Origin: Lichenihabitans psoromatis
GTDB taxonomy: Bacteria; Pseudomonadota; Alphaproteobacteria; Rhizobiales; Beijerinckiaceae
Reading direction: 5' to 3'
DNA: 64,000 nt
Assembly (NCBI RefSeq): GCF_004323635.1
Contig: NZ_CP036515.1
Coordinates: 3,101,501-3,165,500 of the forward strand
Positions within the stretch are counted from its first letter, which is position 1. Every line of letters begins with the position of its first letter. Positions 52,429 to 61,385 of the stretch are shown here, piece after piece. The notes below the pieces were generated by a model. The model saw only the letters and a list, made by a program, of their open reading frames with translations. It was not told where the DNA came from and made no database searches. A program made the position numbers and the translations under genes.

Positions 52429-54312
52429 TCAGCGACGACCGAACAGTCGCTCGATGTCGCTGAGCTTCAGTTCCACATAGGTGGGACGGCCGTGGTTACA
52501 CTGGCCTGACCCCGGCGTGCGCTCCATCTCGCGCAACAGCGCATTCATTTCCTCCGGTACAAGGCGTCGTCCCGCCCGCACCGAATAGTGGCACGCCATG
52601 GTGGCGAGGACGTGATCCAGCCGCCGCTCGAGCGGCCCAGCGCGCCCGTCCTCGGCCAGGATCGCGGCGACGTCGCGCACCAGGGCGGCGACGTCGCAGC
52701 CGCGCAGGTCTTGCGGGACCGCCTGGACCGCGACGGCTCCGGGTCCAAACCCCTCAAGCGTCAACCCAAGCTTGTCGAGCAACGGGGCAGCCTCGATGAG
52801 ATCGCCACGCGCGGCCTCGTCGACCGGGACCACGATCGGCACCAGCAACAATTGCACCGCGATCCCGGATGTCGTCCGAGCCGCCTTCATGCGCTCGTAG
52901 ACAAGTCGCTCATGCGCGGCGTGCTGATCGACGATCACGACCCCATCGGCCGTTTGCGCCACGATATAGGTCTCGTGCAACTGGGCACGCGCGGCGCCGA
53001 GCGGGGCTTCGCTATGCGACCGTTCCTCCGACGCCGGACCGGCGTGACTGTGCTCCTCGACCCGCGCCTGCGGCGGAAAGAAGGGCACGTCGTCGCTCAG
53101 CGAGGCGGTGTCGCGGCGGGCGCTCGAGGACCAGATTGGGGCGGATTGCGAGGCTTCCGCAAAGCCTCCCGGCTGATAGGTCAGCGGGGCTGATGGCGAG
53201 AGGTCCGACGACCAACGCGTCGCCGGAGAGGAGTTGCGGAACGGAGCGGCGGGCCATCGCGCAAAGGCATCGCCCATGCGGGCGCCTCCTGTCGTGGTGG
53301 CCCGATGCAGCGCGCCCTCGATCGTTTCGCGCATGGCGCCGATGAGCAGACCACGCACCAGACCAGGGTCGCGGAAGCGGACCTCAGCCTTGGTGGGATG
53401 GACGTTGACGTCCACAAAGTCAGGATCGCAGGTGAGGAACAGCGCCAGGACCGGAAAGCGGTCGCGCATGAGATGATCCGCATAACCGGCCGACACGGCA
53501 CCCATCAGCAATTTGTCGCGCACGGGACGGCCGCCGACGTAAAGATGCTGGCTCTCGCGATTGGCGCGATTGAAGGTCGGCAGCCCAATGAAGCCTGTCA
53601 GCCGGACGCCGTCGCGCGCAGCATCCACCGCCAGGGCATTGGCCGAAAACTCCTCGCCGAGGACTTGGGCCAGGCGTGTCAGCCGCCCCTCCACACCCTC
53701 GCCGCACGGCAGCAGATCGAAGCCGGCCAGATGGTCGCCCCCGAGCCCGAAGCGGATGTCGGGATGCGCCATGGCGAGGCGCTTGACGGTCTGCGCCACC
53801 GTTTGGGCTTCGGTGCGATCGGTCTTGAGAAATTTCAGCCGTGCGGGCGTCGCGGCGAAGAGATCGCGCACCTCGATCGTGGTTCCGGGTGAGCGCGACG
53901 CAGGCTGCACGGGGCCGCGCCGCCCGGCATCCACCGTGATGCGATGCGCGGCACCTCCATCAACGTCGGTGCGCGCCCGTGTGACGATATCGAGCCGCGC
54001 CACCGATCCGATCGAGGGCAGGGCCTCGCCGCGAAACCCGAGGGTCGCGATCCGGGTGAGGTCGCCATCGGGAAGCTTCGACGTCGCGTGACGCTCGACC
54101 GATAAGGCGAGGTCGGCGGCCGACATGCCGCTCCCGTCGTCGACGATGCGGATCAGCGTCCGGCCACCCGCCTCGATCGTGACATCGATCGAAGAGGCAC
54201 CGGCGTCGATGGCGTTTTCGACCAGCTCCTTGACGGCGGAGGCCGGTCGCTCGACCACTTCGCCAGCCGCGATCCGGTCGATCAGGATAGGATCGAGGCG
54301 CCGGACCGACAT
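52429..54312 (-). CDS. mutL: DNA mismatch repair protein MutL
   Basis: Links MutS mismatch recognition to strand incision. The 627-residue protein has the GHKL ATPase motifs ASAVKELVENAIDAGASSID, RIVDDGSGMSAADL, RHATSKL and LGFRGEALPSIGSVA at the N-terminus, the linker near residues 330-430 rich in Ser/Pro, and the C-terminal dimerisation domain including IVDQHAAHERLVYERMK, CHYSVRAGRRLVPEEM and GQCNHGRPTYVEL. The CxH...C(N/P)HGRPT elements suggest the endonuclease-type zinc site, as in non-enteric MutL. Ten bases separate its end from the convergent DUF6101-like gene. Confidence 0.96.
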   Translation of the reverse strand: MSVRRLDPILIDRIAAGEVVERPASAVKELVENAIDAGASSIDVTIEAGGRTLIRIVDDGSGMSAADLALSVERHATSKLPDGDLTRIATLGFRGEALPSIGSVARLDIVTRARTDVDGGAAHRITVDAGRRGPVQPASRSPGTTIEVRDLFAATPARLKFLKTDRTEAQTVAQTVKRLAMAHPDIRFGLGGDHLAGFDLLPCGEGVEGRLTRLAQVLGEEFSANALAVDAARDGVRLTGFIGLPTFNRANRESQHLYVGGRPVRDKLLMGAVSAGYADHLMRDRFPVLALFLTCDPDFVDVNVHPTKAEVRFRDPGLVRGLLIGAMRETIEGALHRATTTGGARMGDAFARWPAAPFRNSSPATRWSSDLSPSAPLTYQPGGFAEASQSAPIWSSSARRDTASLSDDVPFFPPQARVEEHSHAGPASEERSHSEAPLGAARAQLHETYIVAQTADGVVIVDQHAAHERLVYERMKAARTTSGIAVQLLLVPIVVPVDEAARGDLIEAAPLLDKLGLTLEGFGPGAVAVQAVPQDLRGCDVAALVRDVAAILAEDGRAGPLERRLDHVLATMACHYSVRAGRRLVPEEMNALLREMERTPGSGQCNHGRPTYVELKLSDIERLFGRR

Positions 54313-54328
54313 GCGTGACCTTTGAGGC

Positions 54329-55609
54329 TCAGAGACCGACCGGACGTCCCACGATTGTGACCAACAGGCCGCTTTCGCCGAACATCCGCTTCGCGGCGCG
54401 CTGCGTGTCTTCGAGCGTCACGGCATCGATCATCGGATTGCGCCGGTCGAGATGATCGACGTCGAACCCCTCAATCTGCAAATGAACGAGTTGGCTGGCG
54501 ATCTTGAGAGAGGAGTCGAATCGCAACGCGTAGGACCCGGTGAGATAACGCTGCGCTTTGTCGAGTTCCTCTGCGGTCGGGCCATCGGCCGCCAGTTTGT
54601 CGATCTCGTCCTGGATCACCGAGAGCGACTCGGCTGCACGTTCGTTCTTGGTCGACGTGCCGCCCGAAAACAGCGCCGCATGATCGAATGTCGCGAGTTG
54701 CGAATAGACCGAATAAGCCAGACCACGCTTTTCCCGCACCTCACGGAATAACCGGGCCGAAAAGACACCGCCGCCGAGCACGTGGTTGAGAACCACCGCC
54801 GCCATATGGTCGGGGTCTTTGCGGGCGATACCGTTGCTGCCGAACCGGATCGTCGCCTGCGGGATGTCGAGATCGACAATGGTGCGTCCGCCCGTGGACG
54901 GCAGCAGCACGTCAGCAATCGAATGCAGAGTGGGGGCAGCCGGCAAAGCGCCGAAGGCTCGATCCAGCAACAAGCCGAGCCGAGCCGCATCGATGGCCCC
55001 GACGACCGCGATCTTTAGATTCTGCCGCGCCATGCAGGCCCGATGCAGGGCGATCAGATCGTCGCGGGTGATCGTCTCGATGCTCTCGAGCGTCCCGCGA
55101 ACCGGCAATCCGTAGGGGTGATGGCCGAAGGCCGCTTCCCGCCAGGCCCGACCCGCCAAAGCATCGGGATCCTTCGCGTCGCGCTTCAAGCCGGCGCCGA
55201 TCTGGCCTGCGACCCGCTCGATGGCATCCTGATCAAACCGCGGTTCATTGACGGCGAGCCGCAGCAGATCGACAGCCGCGTCGGTGTGTTTCGAAAGGGT
55301 CTTCAGACGACCGGAAAAATAGTCGCGGTCGGCCGAGAACGACAATTCGATCGCCTTGTCGTCCATGGCGCGATGAAAGACTTCGGCGTCGAGGTCCGCG
55401 GCACCTTCATCGAGCAGGCTGGCCATCATGGCACCGGTGCCGGGCTTACCCGTCGGGTCCTGCGCCGCGCCGCCTCGGAAAGCGAAATCGAACGCGACGA
55501 GCGGAACCGCATAATCCTCGACGAGCCACGCTTCGATACCGCCCGGAGAATATACCTTTTGCACGCTCGCGGCGCGTGACACGGGCTTGCTGATCAGGAT
55601 GATTGTCAT
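54329..55609 (-). CDS. M16-family peptidase, non-catalytic partner
   Basis: A 426-residue M16 (pitrilysin) fold protein: IEAWLVEDYAVPLVAFDFAF, RGGAAQDPTGKPGTGAMMAS, FGSNGIARKDPDHMAAVVLN and LGGGVFSARLFREVREKRGL. The zinc motif HxxEH is absent; the aligned position reads GAMMASLLDEG. Such inactive subunits pair with an active M16 protein, here the gene 46 bases upstream, like the two-subunit processing peptidases. Start at ATG 55609; an extension to 55675 overlaps the neighbour. Confidence 0.92.
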   Translation of the reverse strand: MTIILISKPVSRAASVQKVYSPGGIEAWLVEDYAVPLVAFDFAFRGGAAQDPTGKPGTGAMMASLLDEGAADLDAEVFHRAMDDKAIELSFSADRDYFSGRLKTLSKHTDAAVDLLRLAVNEPRFDQDAIERVAGQIGAGLKRDAKDPDALAGRAWREAAFGHHPYGLPVRGTLESIETITRDDLIALHRACMARQNLKIAVVGAIDAARLGLLLDRAFGALPAAPTLHSIADVLLPSTGGRTIVDLDIPQATIRFGSNGIARKDPDHMAAVVLNHVLGGGVFSARLFREVREKRGLAYSVYSQLATFDHAALFSGGTSTKNERAAESLSVIQDEIDKLAADGPTAEELDKAQRYLTGSYALRFDSSLKIASQLVHLQIEGFDVDHLDRRNPMIDAVTLEDTQRAAKRMFGESGLLVTIVGRPVGL

Positions 55610-55655
55610 TGTTGATTGTCCAGAACGCAACGCGACGAACGGCCTTGGCGGGCCG

Positions 55656-57038
55656 TCAAGCCTCTTGCTCTTCACCGGTTATCAGGAAACCCGTTACGGC
55701 GCGTCGCTTCAACAGCCACGCCGCCGCGGCATCGCGAACGCTCTCGGCCGTCACGGCCTCGATGTCGTCCGGCCAGCGCTCCACATCCTCGACTGTCAAA
55801 CCAGTCGCGAGTGCCGCGCCATACCAACGTGCCAAGGACGCCTGATTGTCCTGAGCATAAACCGCGTCTGCGACAAGGCGGGTTTGAGCCCGGATGAGAT
55901 CGTCGGCATCGACCAAGGTGGTCGCCATGCCATGAATGACCTCCTCGACGGCAGCATCGAGGTCGTCAAGCGTGGTGTCGGGCGTCGGGATGCCCCAAAC
56001 GAAGAAGCGGGTCTCGTCGAGCGCCGTTCCCATGTAATAGGCACCGGCTGCGACCGCGATCTTGCGATCGAGAACCAGTGCTTTGTACAAGATACTCGTC
56101 GAGCCGCCACCCAGCAGATGGGCCAGCACTTCGAGCGCCGCGGCAACACCGGGTTTGGCCGTGGTGTAGGACGGAACCATATAGACGCGCTGGGCGCTCG
56201 GCTGCTCGACCTTCGGGTCTGACAACGTCACCAGTCTGTGGGCGCGAGGCTCCGGCTCTTGCTGGCGGCGACGAACCGGCTTCGCGCCACGCGAGGGGAC
56301 CAGGCCATACGTCTCGCGGGCCAGCATTTCGACGTCATCCTGCTCAACATCGCCGGCCACGATCAGGATGGCATTTTCGGGCGTGTAGAAGCGGTCGTAA
56401 TAGGCCAGCGCATCGAAGCGATCGAGGCTCTCGATCTCGTGATTCCAGCCGATGATCGGCGTGCCATACGGGTGATGCGAATAGAGCGTCGCCTGCACAG
56501 CCTCGTTCAACTGCGCGCCAGGATCGGTGTCGGTTCGCATGCGGCGCTCTTCCAGCACCACGTCGCGTTCCGGGTTCACGATCTCATCCGAGAGGACCAA
56601 GCCGGTCATCCGATCGGCCTCGAACTCCATCAGGACGCGGAGATGCTCCTTCGAAGCACGCTGGAAGTAAGCGGTGTAATCGGTTGACGTAAAGGCATTT
56701 TCCTGACCGCCAAGCTCGGCAACGACCTCCGAGAAGGCGCCTTGCGGATGTTTTGATGTGCCCTTGAACATCAAATGTTCAAGAAAATGCGCGATGCCCG
56801 ACTTTCCTGCTGGATCATCGGCCGACCCGTTTCGGTACCACACCATGTGGGTCACCACTGGTGCGCGCCGATCCGGGATCACGACGATTTCCATGCCATT
56901 CTCAAGCGTGGCATGCGTGATGCGCGGGGTGCCGCCTGGCATCTGAGTGACGGCCACGGACGGATTAAGATCCAAGGACGTCGGCTGGCCTCGGTACGAT
57001 GGGGAAACAACGACGTCGACAGGAGCCATGTGAACCAT
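55656..57038 (-). CDS. M16-family zinc metallopeptidase, catalytic subunit
   Basis: A 460-residue pitrilysin-family peptidase with the inverted zinc motif His84-x-x-Glu87-His88 (GIAHFLEHLMFKGTSKH) and the downstream Glu ligand in VVLEERRMRTDTDPGAQ. Substrate-groove segments NAFTSTDYTAYFQ and LLGGGSTSILYKALV are typical. Probably forms a heterodimer with the inactive M16 gene that follows. No clear signal peptide with the start at 57038; ATG 57029 and an extension to 57092 are alternatives, and none has a good ribosome site. Confidence 0.93.
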   Translation of the reverse strand: MVHMAPVDVVVSPSYRGQPTSLDLNPSVAVTQMPGGTPRITHATLENGMEIVVIPDRRAPVVTHMVWYRNGSADDPAGKSGIAHFLEHLMFKGTSKHPQGAFSEVVAELGGQENAFTSTDYTAYFQRASKEHLRVLMEFEADRMTGLVLSDEIVNPERDVVLEERRMRTDTDPGAQLNEAVQATLYSHHPYGTPIIGWNHEIESLDRFDALAYYDRFYTPENAILIVAGDVEQDDVEMLARETYGLVPSRGAKPVRRRQQEPEPRAHRLVTLSDPKVEQPSAQRVYMVPSYTTAKPGVAAALEVLAHLLGGGSTSILYKALVLDRKIAVAAGAYYMGTALDETRFFVWGIPTPDTTLDDLDAAVEEVIHGMATTLVDADDLIRAQTRLVADAVYAQDNQASLARWYGAALATGLTVEDVERWPDDIEAVTAESVRDAAAAWLLKRRAVTGFLITGEEQEA

Positions 57039-57257
57039 GTGTTTGCGTGGGAGCAGCCGACGCCGATGACCGGCTGGCTCGAAGGCGCGCACTGCCGAAA
57101 CAGTCCGCTATAGGTTAAATCAATGTGACAACTCTGCGCCGAATGTCAAAGGTCGGACCAGGAAGAAAGCTGGTTCGAGACGCGACCCGACGTCTCGGCG
57201 GTCGCCTGCAGTCCAGAATATGGCGTAGACGGGTTGAACACAGGGATACGGCAACGA

Positions 57258-57279
57258 CCCAAGGCTAAGCAGCCTTGGG
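57258..57279 (-). terminator. Hairpin terminator after ohr
   Basis: CCCAAGGCT (57258-57266) and AGCCTTGGG (57271-57279) form a perfect 9-base-pair stem with a 4-base loop. It lies 26 bases past the ohr stop on the minus strand, followed on that strand by TCGTTG, a short T-poor tail. It separates ohr from the M16 operon. Confidence 0.6.
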
Positions 57280-57305
57280 CCTCGTGATCGGTCGGGCGGC
57301 TGAGC

Positions 57306-57746
57306 TCAGGCGCCTTCGACGGTCAGTTGGACGTCGACATTGCCGCGGGTCGCGTGGCTGTAGGGGCAAACCTGCTCATGTGCCTCGTTGCAGAGCTCCT
57401 GCAATTCAGCCTGGGGCAGGCTCTTGTCGGTCACGACGAGCTTGACCGCGAGGCCGAAACCGCCGGCGTCGCGCGGGCCGATGCTCACGGCGCATTTCAC
57501 GATCGCGCCAGTCGCGTCCTTCTTGTGCTGCTTGGCAACAAAATCGAGCGCTCCGCCGAAGCAGGCCGCATAACCGGCCGCGAACAGATGTTCGGGCGTG
57601 CTCGTGTTGGGCTTGCCGGGGCCGCCCATCTCCTTCGGGACCGACAGCGAGACGCTGACCGAACCGTCATCAGCCGACGTGGTGCCGTTCCGACCGCCAG
57701 TTGCCGTGGAGTGAGCCGTAAAGAGGGGTTTGATGTTCGACATCAT
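57306..57746 (-). CDS. ohr: Organic hydroperoxide resistance protein (Ohr/OsmC family)
   Basis: Thiol peroxidase that reduces organic hydroperoxides using a lipoylated partner. The 146-residue product has the two catalytic cysteines in GYAACFGGALDF (near residue 61) and HEQVCPYSHATRGNVDVQL (near residue 125), plus the Ohr-specific N-terminus PLFTAHSTATGGRNG and Arg in the VPKEMGGPG loop region. The usual regulator OhrR is not adjacent. Divergent from the HAD phosphatase across a 183-base spacer. Confidence 0.95.
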   Translation of the reverse strand: MMSNIKPLFTAHSTATGGRNGTTSADDGSVSVSLSVPKEMGGPGKPNTSTPEHLFAAGYAACFGGALDFVAKQHKKDATGAIVKCAVSIGPRDAGGFGLAVKLVVTDKSLPQAELQELCNEAHEQVCPYSHATRGNVDVQLTVEGA

Positions 57747-57929
57747 GGAGACGTGCCTTGTTGTTGCGTTCCGGTCGATCCTGTCCGGACGCGATCGCTA
57801 TAGCCTGGATCACGTTTGCGGACCATCGGGGCGCCGTTACATTGGGGGCAATTTAATTGAACGAGGCCGGTCGGTCGCGCGGAAAAAGTCGCCTTGACAG
57901 CATTGGTCTCGAAGCTTAGCCGCGACGGA

Positions 57930-58847
57930 ATGAGTTCATCATCGTCCCTCACGTCGACCCGGACCACGAGCTTCCCAGGAGGCTTGCGCGAGCTTGCGCC
58001 GCGCTATGACACGTTGCTGTGCGATCTTTGGGGCGTCGTCCACAATGGACGACAGATGTTCGCCCCGGCTATTGATGCCTTGCAGAAATTTCGGGCGGGC
58101 GGGGGTGTGGTCGTCTTCATCACCAATGCTCCACGTCCGCAGGGGCCTGTGCTCGACCAGATCTTCGATCTCGGCCTACCGCGCGACGCCTTCGACGACA
58201 TCGTGACATCCGGCGACGTGACCGTGAAATCGATCGCGGCGCGCGGGACCGATCCCGCGTATCATATCGGGCCGACGCGCGATCTTGCGCTGTTCGAGGC
58301 GGTCGAAGTCTTGACCAATGTCGCACCGCCGGTCGTCGGGCTCGAGGAGGCCGCCTATGTTGTCGTGACCGGCTTGGTCGACGATGCCGTCGAAGTGCCG
58401 GCCGATTATGCCGCACGCCTCGCGGAGATGCGCCGACGTGGGCTTTTGATGATCTGCGCCAATCCGGACATCGTGGTCCATGTCGGCGATAAGCTGATCT
58501 ATTGCGGCGGCGCATTGGCGCAGGCCTATGCGGCCATTGGCGGCGAGACGTTCCTGGCCGGAAAACCGCATGCGCCGATCTACGAGGCCGCGATCGAGCG
58601 CGCGTCGCGTGCGCGACATGGGGCTCCCATCGACCGAAATCGCATTCTGGCGATCGGCGATGCACTCCACACCGATGTGGCAGGCGCTTCCGCGCAGCAG
58701 ATCGACGTCTTGTTCGTCACCTCCGGCATTCATCGCGAGGAACTGCATCCGGGCGGCGATCGCGATATCGATCGTCTCGCCTTCGCCCAGCGTCTCGCCG
58801 ATGCGGACCATCGGCCGTTGGCCGCCATGCCGCATCTGACATGGTGA
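57930..58847 (+). CDS. HAD-IIA family hydrolase (TIGR01459-like)
   Basis: A 305-residue HAD phosphatase of the NagD-like subclass IIA. Motif I LLCDLWGVVHNGRQMFAPAI (nucleophile Asp, with Trp in place of the usual second Asp), motif II VVFITNAPRPQGPVLDQI, and motif III/IV AGKPHAPIYEAA with ILAIGDALHTDVAGASAQQI. The loss of the second Asp (D-L-W rather than D-x-D) is typical of TIGR01459 and may alter activity. In related genomes it precedes ribF, as here. Start at 57930; TTG 57894 possible. Confidence 0.88.
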   Translation: MSSSSSLTSTRTTSFPGGLRELAPRYDTLLCDLWGVVHNGRQMFAPAIDALQKFRAGGGVVVFITNAPRPQGPVLDQIFDLGLPRDAFDDIVTSGDVTVKSIAARGTDPAYHIGPTRDLALFEAVEVLTNVAPPVVGLEEAAYVVVTGLVDDAVEVPADYAARLAEMRRRGLLMICANPDIVVHVGDKLIYCGGALAQAYAAIGGETFLAGKPHAPIYEAAIERASRARHGAPIDRNRILAIGDALHTDVAGASAQQIDVLFVTSGIHREELHPGGDRDIDRLAFAQRLADADHRPLAAMPHLTW

Positions 58848-58899
58848 GCGGCGCCGATCGGCACTAGAATAGGGCGTCGGGGCTTCGGGTCCGCGAGGA

Positions 58900-59964
58900 T
58901 TGATCAAGATCTTGACCATAGACACGCGCGACCAACCGCATGGAGAGACGCAGGCGCGGCCCTCCGTTGCGTCGCCCATCACGGTCTATGACATGCAGTG
59001 GGACCGGGGCGACATGCCGGCCGCACTGCGAGGGGCCGTCGTGGCCATCGGAAATTTTGACGGCATTCATCGCGGCCACAAAGCCGTCATCGAGCGTGCC
59101 AAAGCGTTGGCGACGCAGATGGGTCGCCCCTGCGCTGTCTGCACCTTCGAGCCGCACCCCGCCGATTATTTCGGGCGCGGCGCTGCGCTGTTTCGCCTCA
59201 CACCCGAAACCGCCAAGGCGCAGGCGCTGTTTCGGGTGGCGGTGGACGGCATGATTGTGCTGCCGTTCGACGCAAGAATGGCAAGCCTGTCGGCGGCGGA
59301 TTTCGTCAGCACGATTTTGGTCGAGCGTCTCGGCATTGCGGCGGCCGTTGTCGGTTACGATTTTCATTTCGGCAAGGCACGCAGCGGCACGCCGGCTTTC
59401 TTGGCCGAAGCCGGGCAAAGCGAGGGGTTCACGGTGGAGATCATCGGCAAGATTTCGGCCGATCCGGCCGGCGATCTTTCGGCCGTGTCGTCGACGGCGA
59501 TCCGCAACGCTTTGGAAAGCGGGGAAGTGGCACGGGCCGCCAAGCTGCTGGGCCATGATTATTTTGTCGTCGGCGAGGTGCTGCACGGACAAAAGCTCGG
59601 ACGAACGCTCGGCTATCCGACAGCCAACATGCGCCTCGATCCGACCTCCCGCCTCGCGCATGGGATTTATGCCGTCACGGTGCGGGTTCCGGGCTGGTCG
59701 GGCGGGGGCGTCGCGAGTTTTGGACGCCGGCCGACCTTCGACAATGGCGCGCCGCTGCTCGAAACCTACATCTTCGATTACACCGGCGACCTCTATGGGC
59801 AGACGATCGAGATCGGTTTCGTCGACTGGATCAGGGGTGAGGCCAAGTTCGACGGTATCGACGATCTGATCCGCGCCATGACGGTCGACGAGGCCAAGGC
59901 CCGCATCGCACTCGAGCGCCATGCTCGAGGCGAGGTTGAGCGGCCTGCAATCGAGACACGATGA
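58900..59964 (+). CDS. ribF: Bifunctional riboflavin kinase / FAD synthetase
   Basis: Converts riboflavin to FMN and then to FAD. The 354-residue product has an N-terminal nucleotidyltransferase (AVVAIGNFDGIHRGHKAVIE, VCTFEPHPADYF, VVGYDFHFGKARSGTPAFL, VSSTAIRNALESGEV) and a C-terminal flavokinase (VVGEVLHGQKLGRTLGYPTA, GVASFGRRPTF, ETYIFDYTGDLYGQTIEIGF). Start uncertain: TTG 58900 gives the full open frame, TTG 58912 and ATG 58993 are alternatives; conserved sequence begins near residue 40. Confidence 0.95.
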   Translation: MIKILTIDTRDQPHGETQARPSVASPITVYDMQWDRGDMPAALRGAVVAIGNFDGIHRGHKAVIERAKALATQMGRPCAVCTFEPHPADYFGRGAALFRLTPETAKAQALFRVAVDGMIVLPFDARMASLSAADFVSTILVERLGIAAAVVGYDFHFGKARSGTPAFLAEAGQSEGFTVEIIGKISADPAGDLSAVSSTAIRNALESGEVARAAKLLGHDYFVVGEVLHGQKLGRTLGYPTANMRLDPTSRLAHGIYAVTVRVPGWSGGGVASFGRRPTFDNGAPLLETYIFDYTGDLYGQTIEIGFVDWIRGEAKFDGIDDLIRAMTVDEAKARIALERHARGEVERPAIETR

Positions 59965-59968
59965 GCGG

Positions 59969-61138
59969 ATGGTCGGCGTGAGCGATAGGTTCGACGTTGC
60001 TGTCATCGGCCTTGGCGGTATGGGCAGTGCCGCAGCCGCTCATCTCGCGAGCCGGGGTCAGCGCGTCATCGGCATCGAGAGCCATTATCCGGCTCATGCC
60101 CTGAGTTCATCGCATGGCGACAGTCGCCTGATCCGTCTCGGTTATTTCGAGGACCCGGCTTATGTGCCGCTGCTTCGCCGCGCGTATCAAAATTGGCGAT
60201 CGCTCGAGATTCTCACCCGGCAACAGATCCTAACCGTGACGGGCGTTCTGCAGATCGGACGAGCCGATAGCGCGATCGTGGCCGGCTCGCGCGCCGCCTG
60301 CCAATTGCACGACCTGCCGTTCGAAATCCTCGATCCCGCCCGCGTCGCTGAGCGCTATCCGGCTTTCGGGCTCGATGCGGACGAGGTTGGGCTGCTCGAA
60401 CCACAGGGCGGCTATCTGCGACCCGAGCGCGCCATCATGGCTCACCTCAAGGTCGCGGCTGAGGGTGGGGCGGTTCTCCGCTTCAACGAGAAAGTCACGG
60501 CTATTGAGCCGGACGATGCAGGTGTCACGATCGCGACGGCACTCGGCCGGTTGCGCGCCCGGACGGTCGTGGTGGCGACAGGACCCTGGATCGCTGAACT
60601 CGTGCCGGATCTGCAACAGGTGGCGCAGCCCATCCGTCAGGTCGTGGCCTGGTACCAGCCGGGCGACGCTTTTTTGGTCACGCCGGACCGCATGCCCGTG
60701 TTTCTCCGTGACGAAGGGGAGGCGGGGTCATATTTCGGATTCCCGGCCATCGGACCGGATGGCTTCAAGGTCGGCAAACATTGCCACTTCATGGAGCCGG
60801 TCGACCCCGACCAGCCGAATGCGCCGGTGAACGAGCGCGATACGGCGCTGCTCGACGACTTCGTGGCGCGTCGTCTGCCTGGGACAGCGGGGATGCGGCG
60901 AGCGACGACGACCTGCCGCTATACGATGCTGCCCGGCGAAGACTTTCTGATCGACCGGCTACCGTCCGACCCGCGCGTGATCGTCGCCTCGCCCTGTTCC
61001 GGCCATGGCTATAAATTCGCCAGCGTCATTGGTGAAATCCTCGCTGATCTTGTGATCGACGGCGGCTCCGATTTGCCCATCGCGCTGTTTTCGTTGGCGG
61101 CGCTTCAGCGGGCGCGGGGTCGGGCCAACACCGTCTAA
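59969..61138 (+). CDS. solA: FAD-dependent N-methyl amino acid oxidase (SolA/MTOX, sarcosine oxidase-like)
   Basis: A 389-residue flavoprotein oxidising N-methylated amino acids. Dinucleotide-binding motif FDVAVIGLGGMGSAAAAHLA, LSSSHGDSRLIRLGYFEDPA (flavin contact region), and ASPCSGHGYKFASVIG where Cys343 is the position of the covalent FAD attachment. Closest by pattern to N-methyl-tryptophan oxidase; substrate not certain, and the symbol is by similarity. Start at ATG 59969 five bases after the ribF stop; GTG 59978 possible. It interrupts the usual ribF-ileS adjacency. Confidence 0.85.
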   Translation: MVGVSDRFDVAVIGLGGMGSAAAAHLASRGQRVIGIESHYPAHALSSSHGDSRLIRLGYFEDPAYVPLLRRAYQNWRSLEILTRQQILTVTGVLQIGRADSAIVAGSRAACQLHDLPFEILDPARVAERYPAFGLDADEVGLLEPQGGYLRPERAIMAHLKVAAEGGAVLRFNEKVTAIEPDDAGVTIATALGRLRARTVVVATGPWIAELVPDLQQVAQPIRQVVAWYQPGDAFLVTPDRMPVFLRDEGEAGSYFGFPAIGPDGFKVGKHCHFMEPVDPDQPNAPVNERDTALLDDFVARRLPGTAGMRRATTTCRYTMLPGEDFLIDRLPSDPRVIVASPCSGHGYKFASVIGEILADLVIDGGSDLPIALFSLAALQRARGRANTV

Positions 61139-61385
61139 CGACCGGGATTGGCGAGCGGCAGACCCGGCCGCAAGACGCTTCACACGGTCTGGCGCTTCTG
61201 CTAACCAACGCTCATGCTCGGTTTCATCATGCCTTTCTTCAGGCGTTGGATTAGGTCGGCCCGCGCCTGATCGAGGAAGCGGGCCGGAAAAACCGGCGCG
61301 TGAGCGCTCTTCATCCTTTCCGCCAGGGCTCAAACGAACGCCAGTCCCGTGAGCCGCTTGGCCTCGAACGACGGCTTTCTTCACG

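Noticed and set aside
61139..61385. T-box or other tRNA-sensing leader before ileS
   Set aside because: No specifier-loop or antiterminator-like elements, and T-boxes are not expected in this group; only a short hairpin is present.
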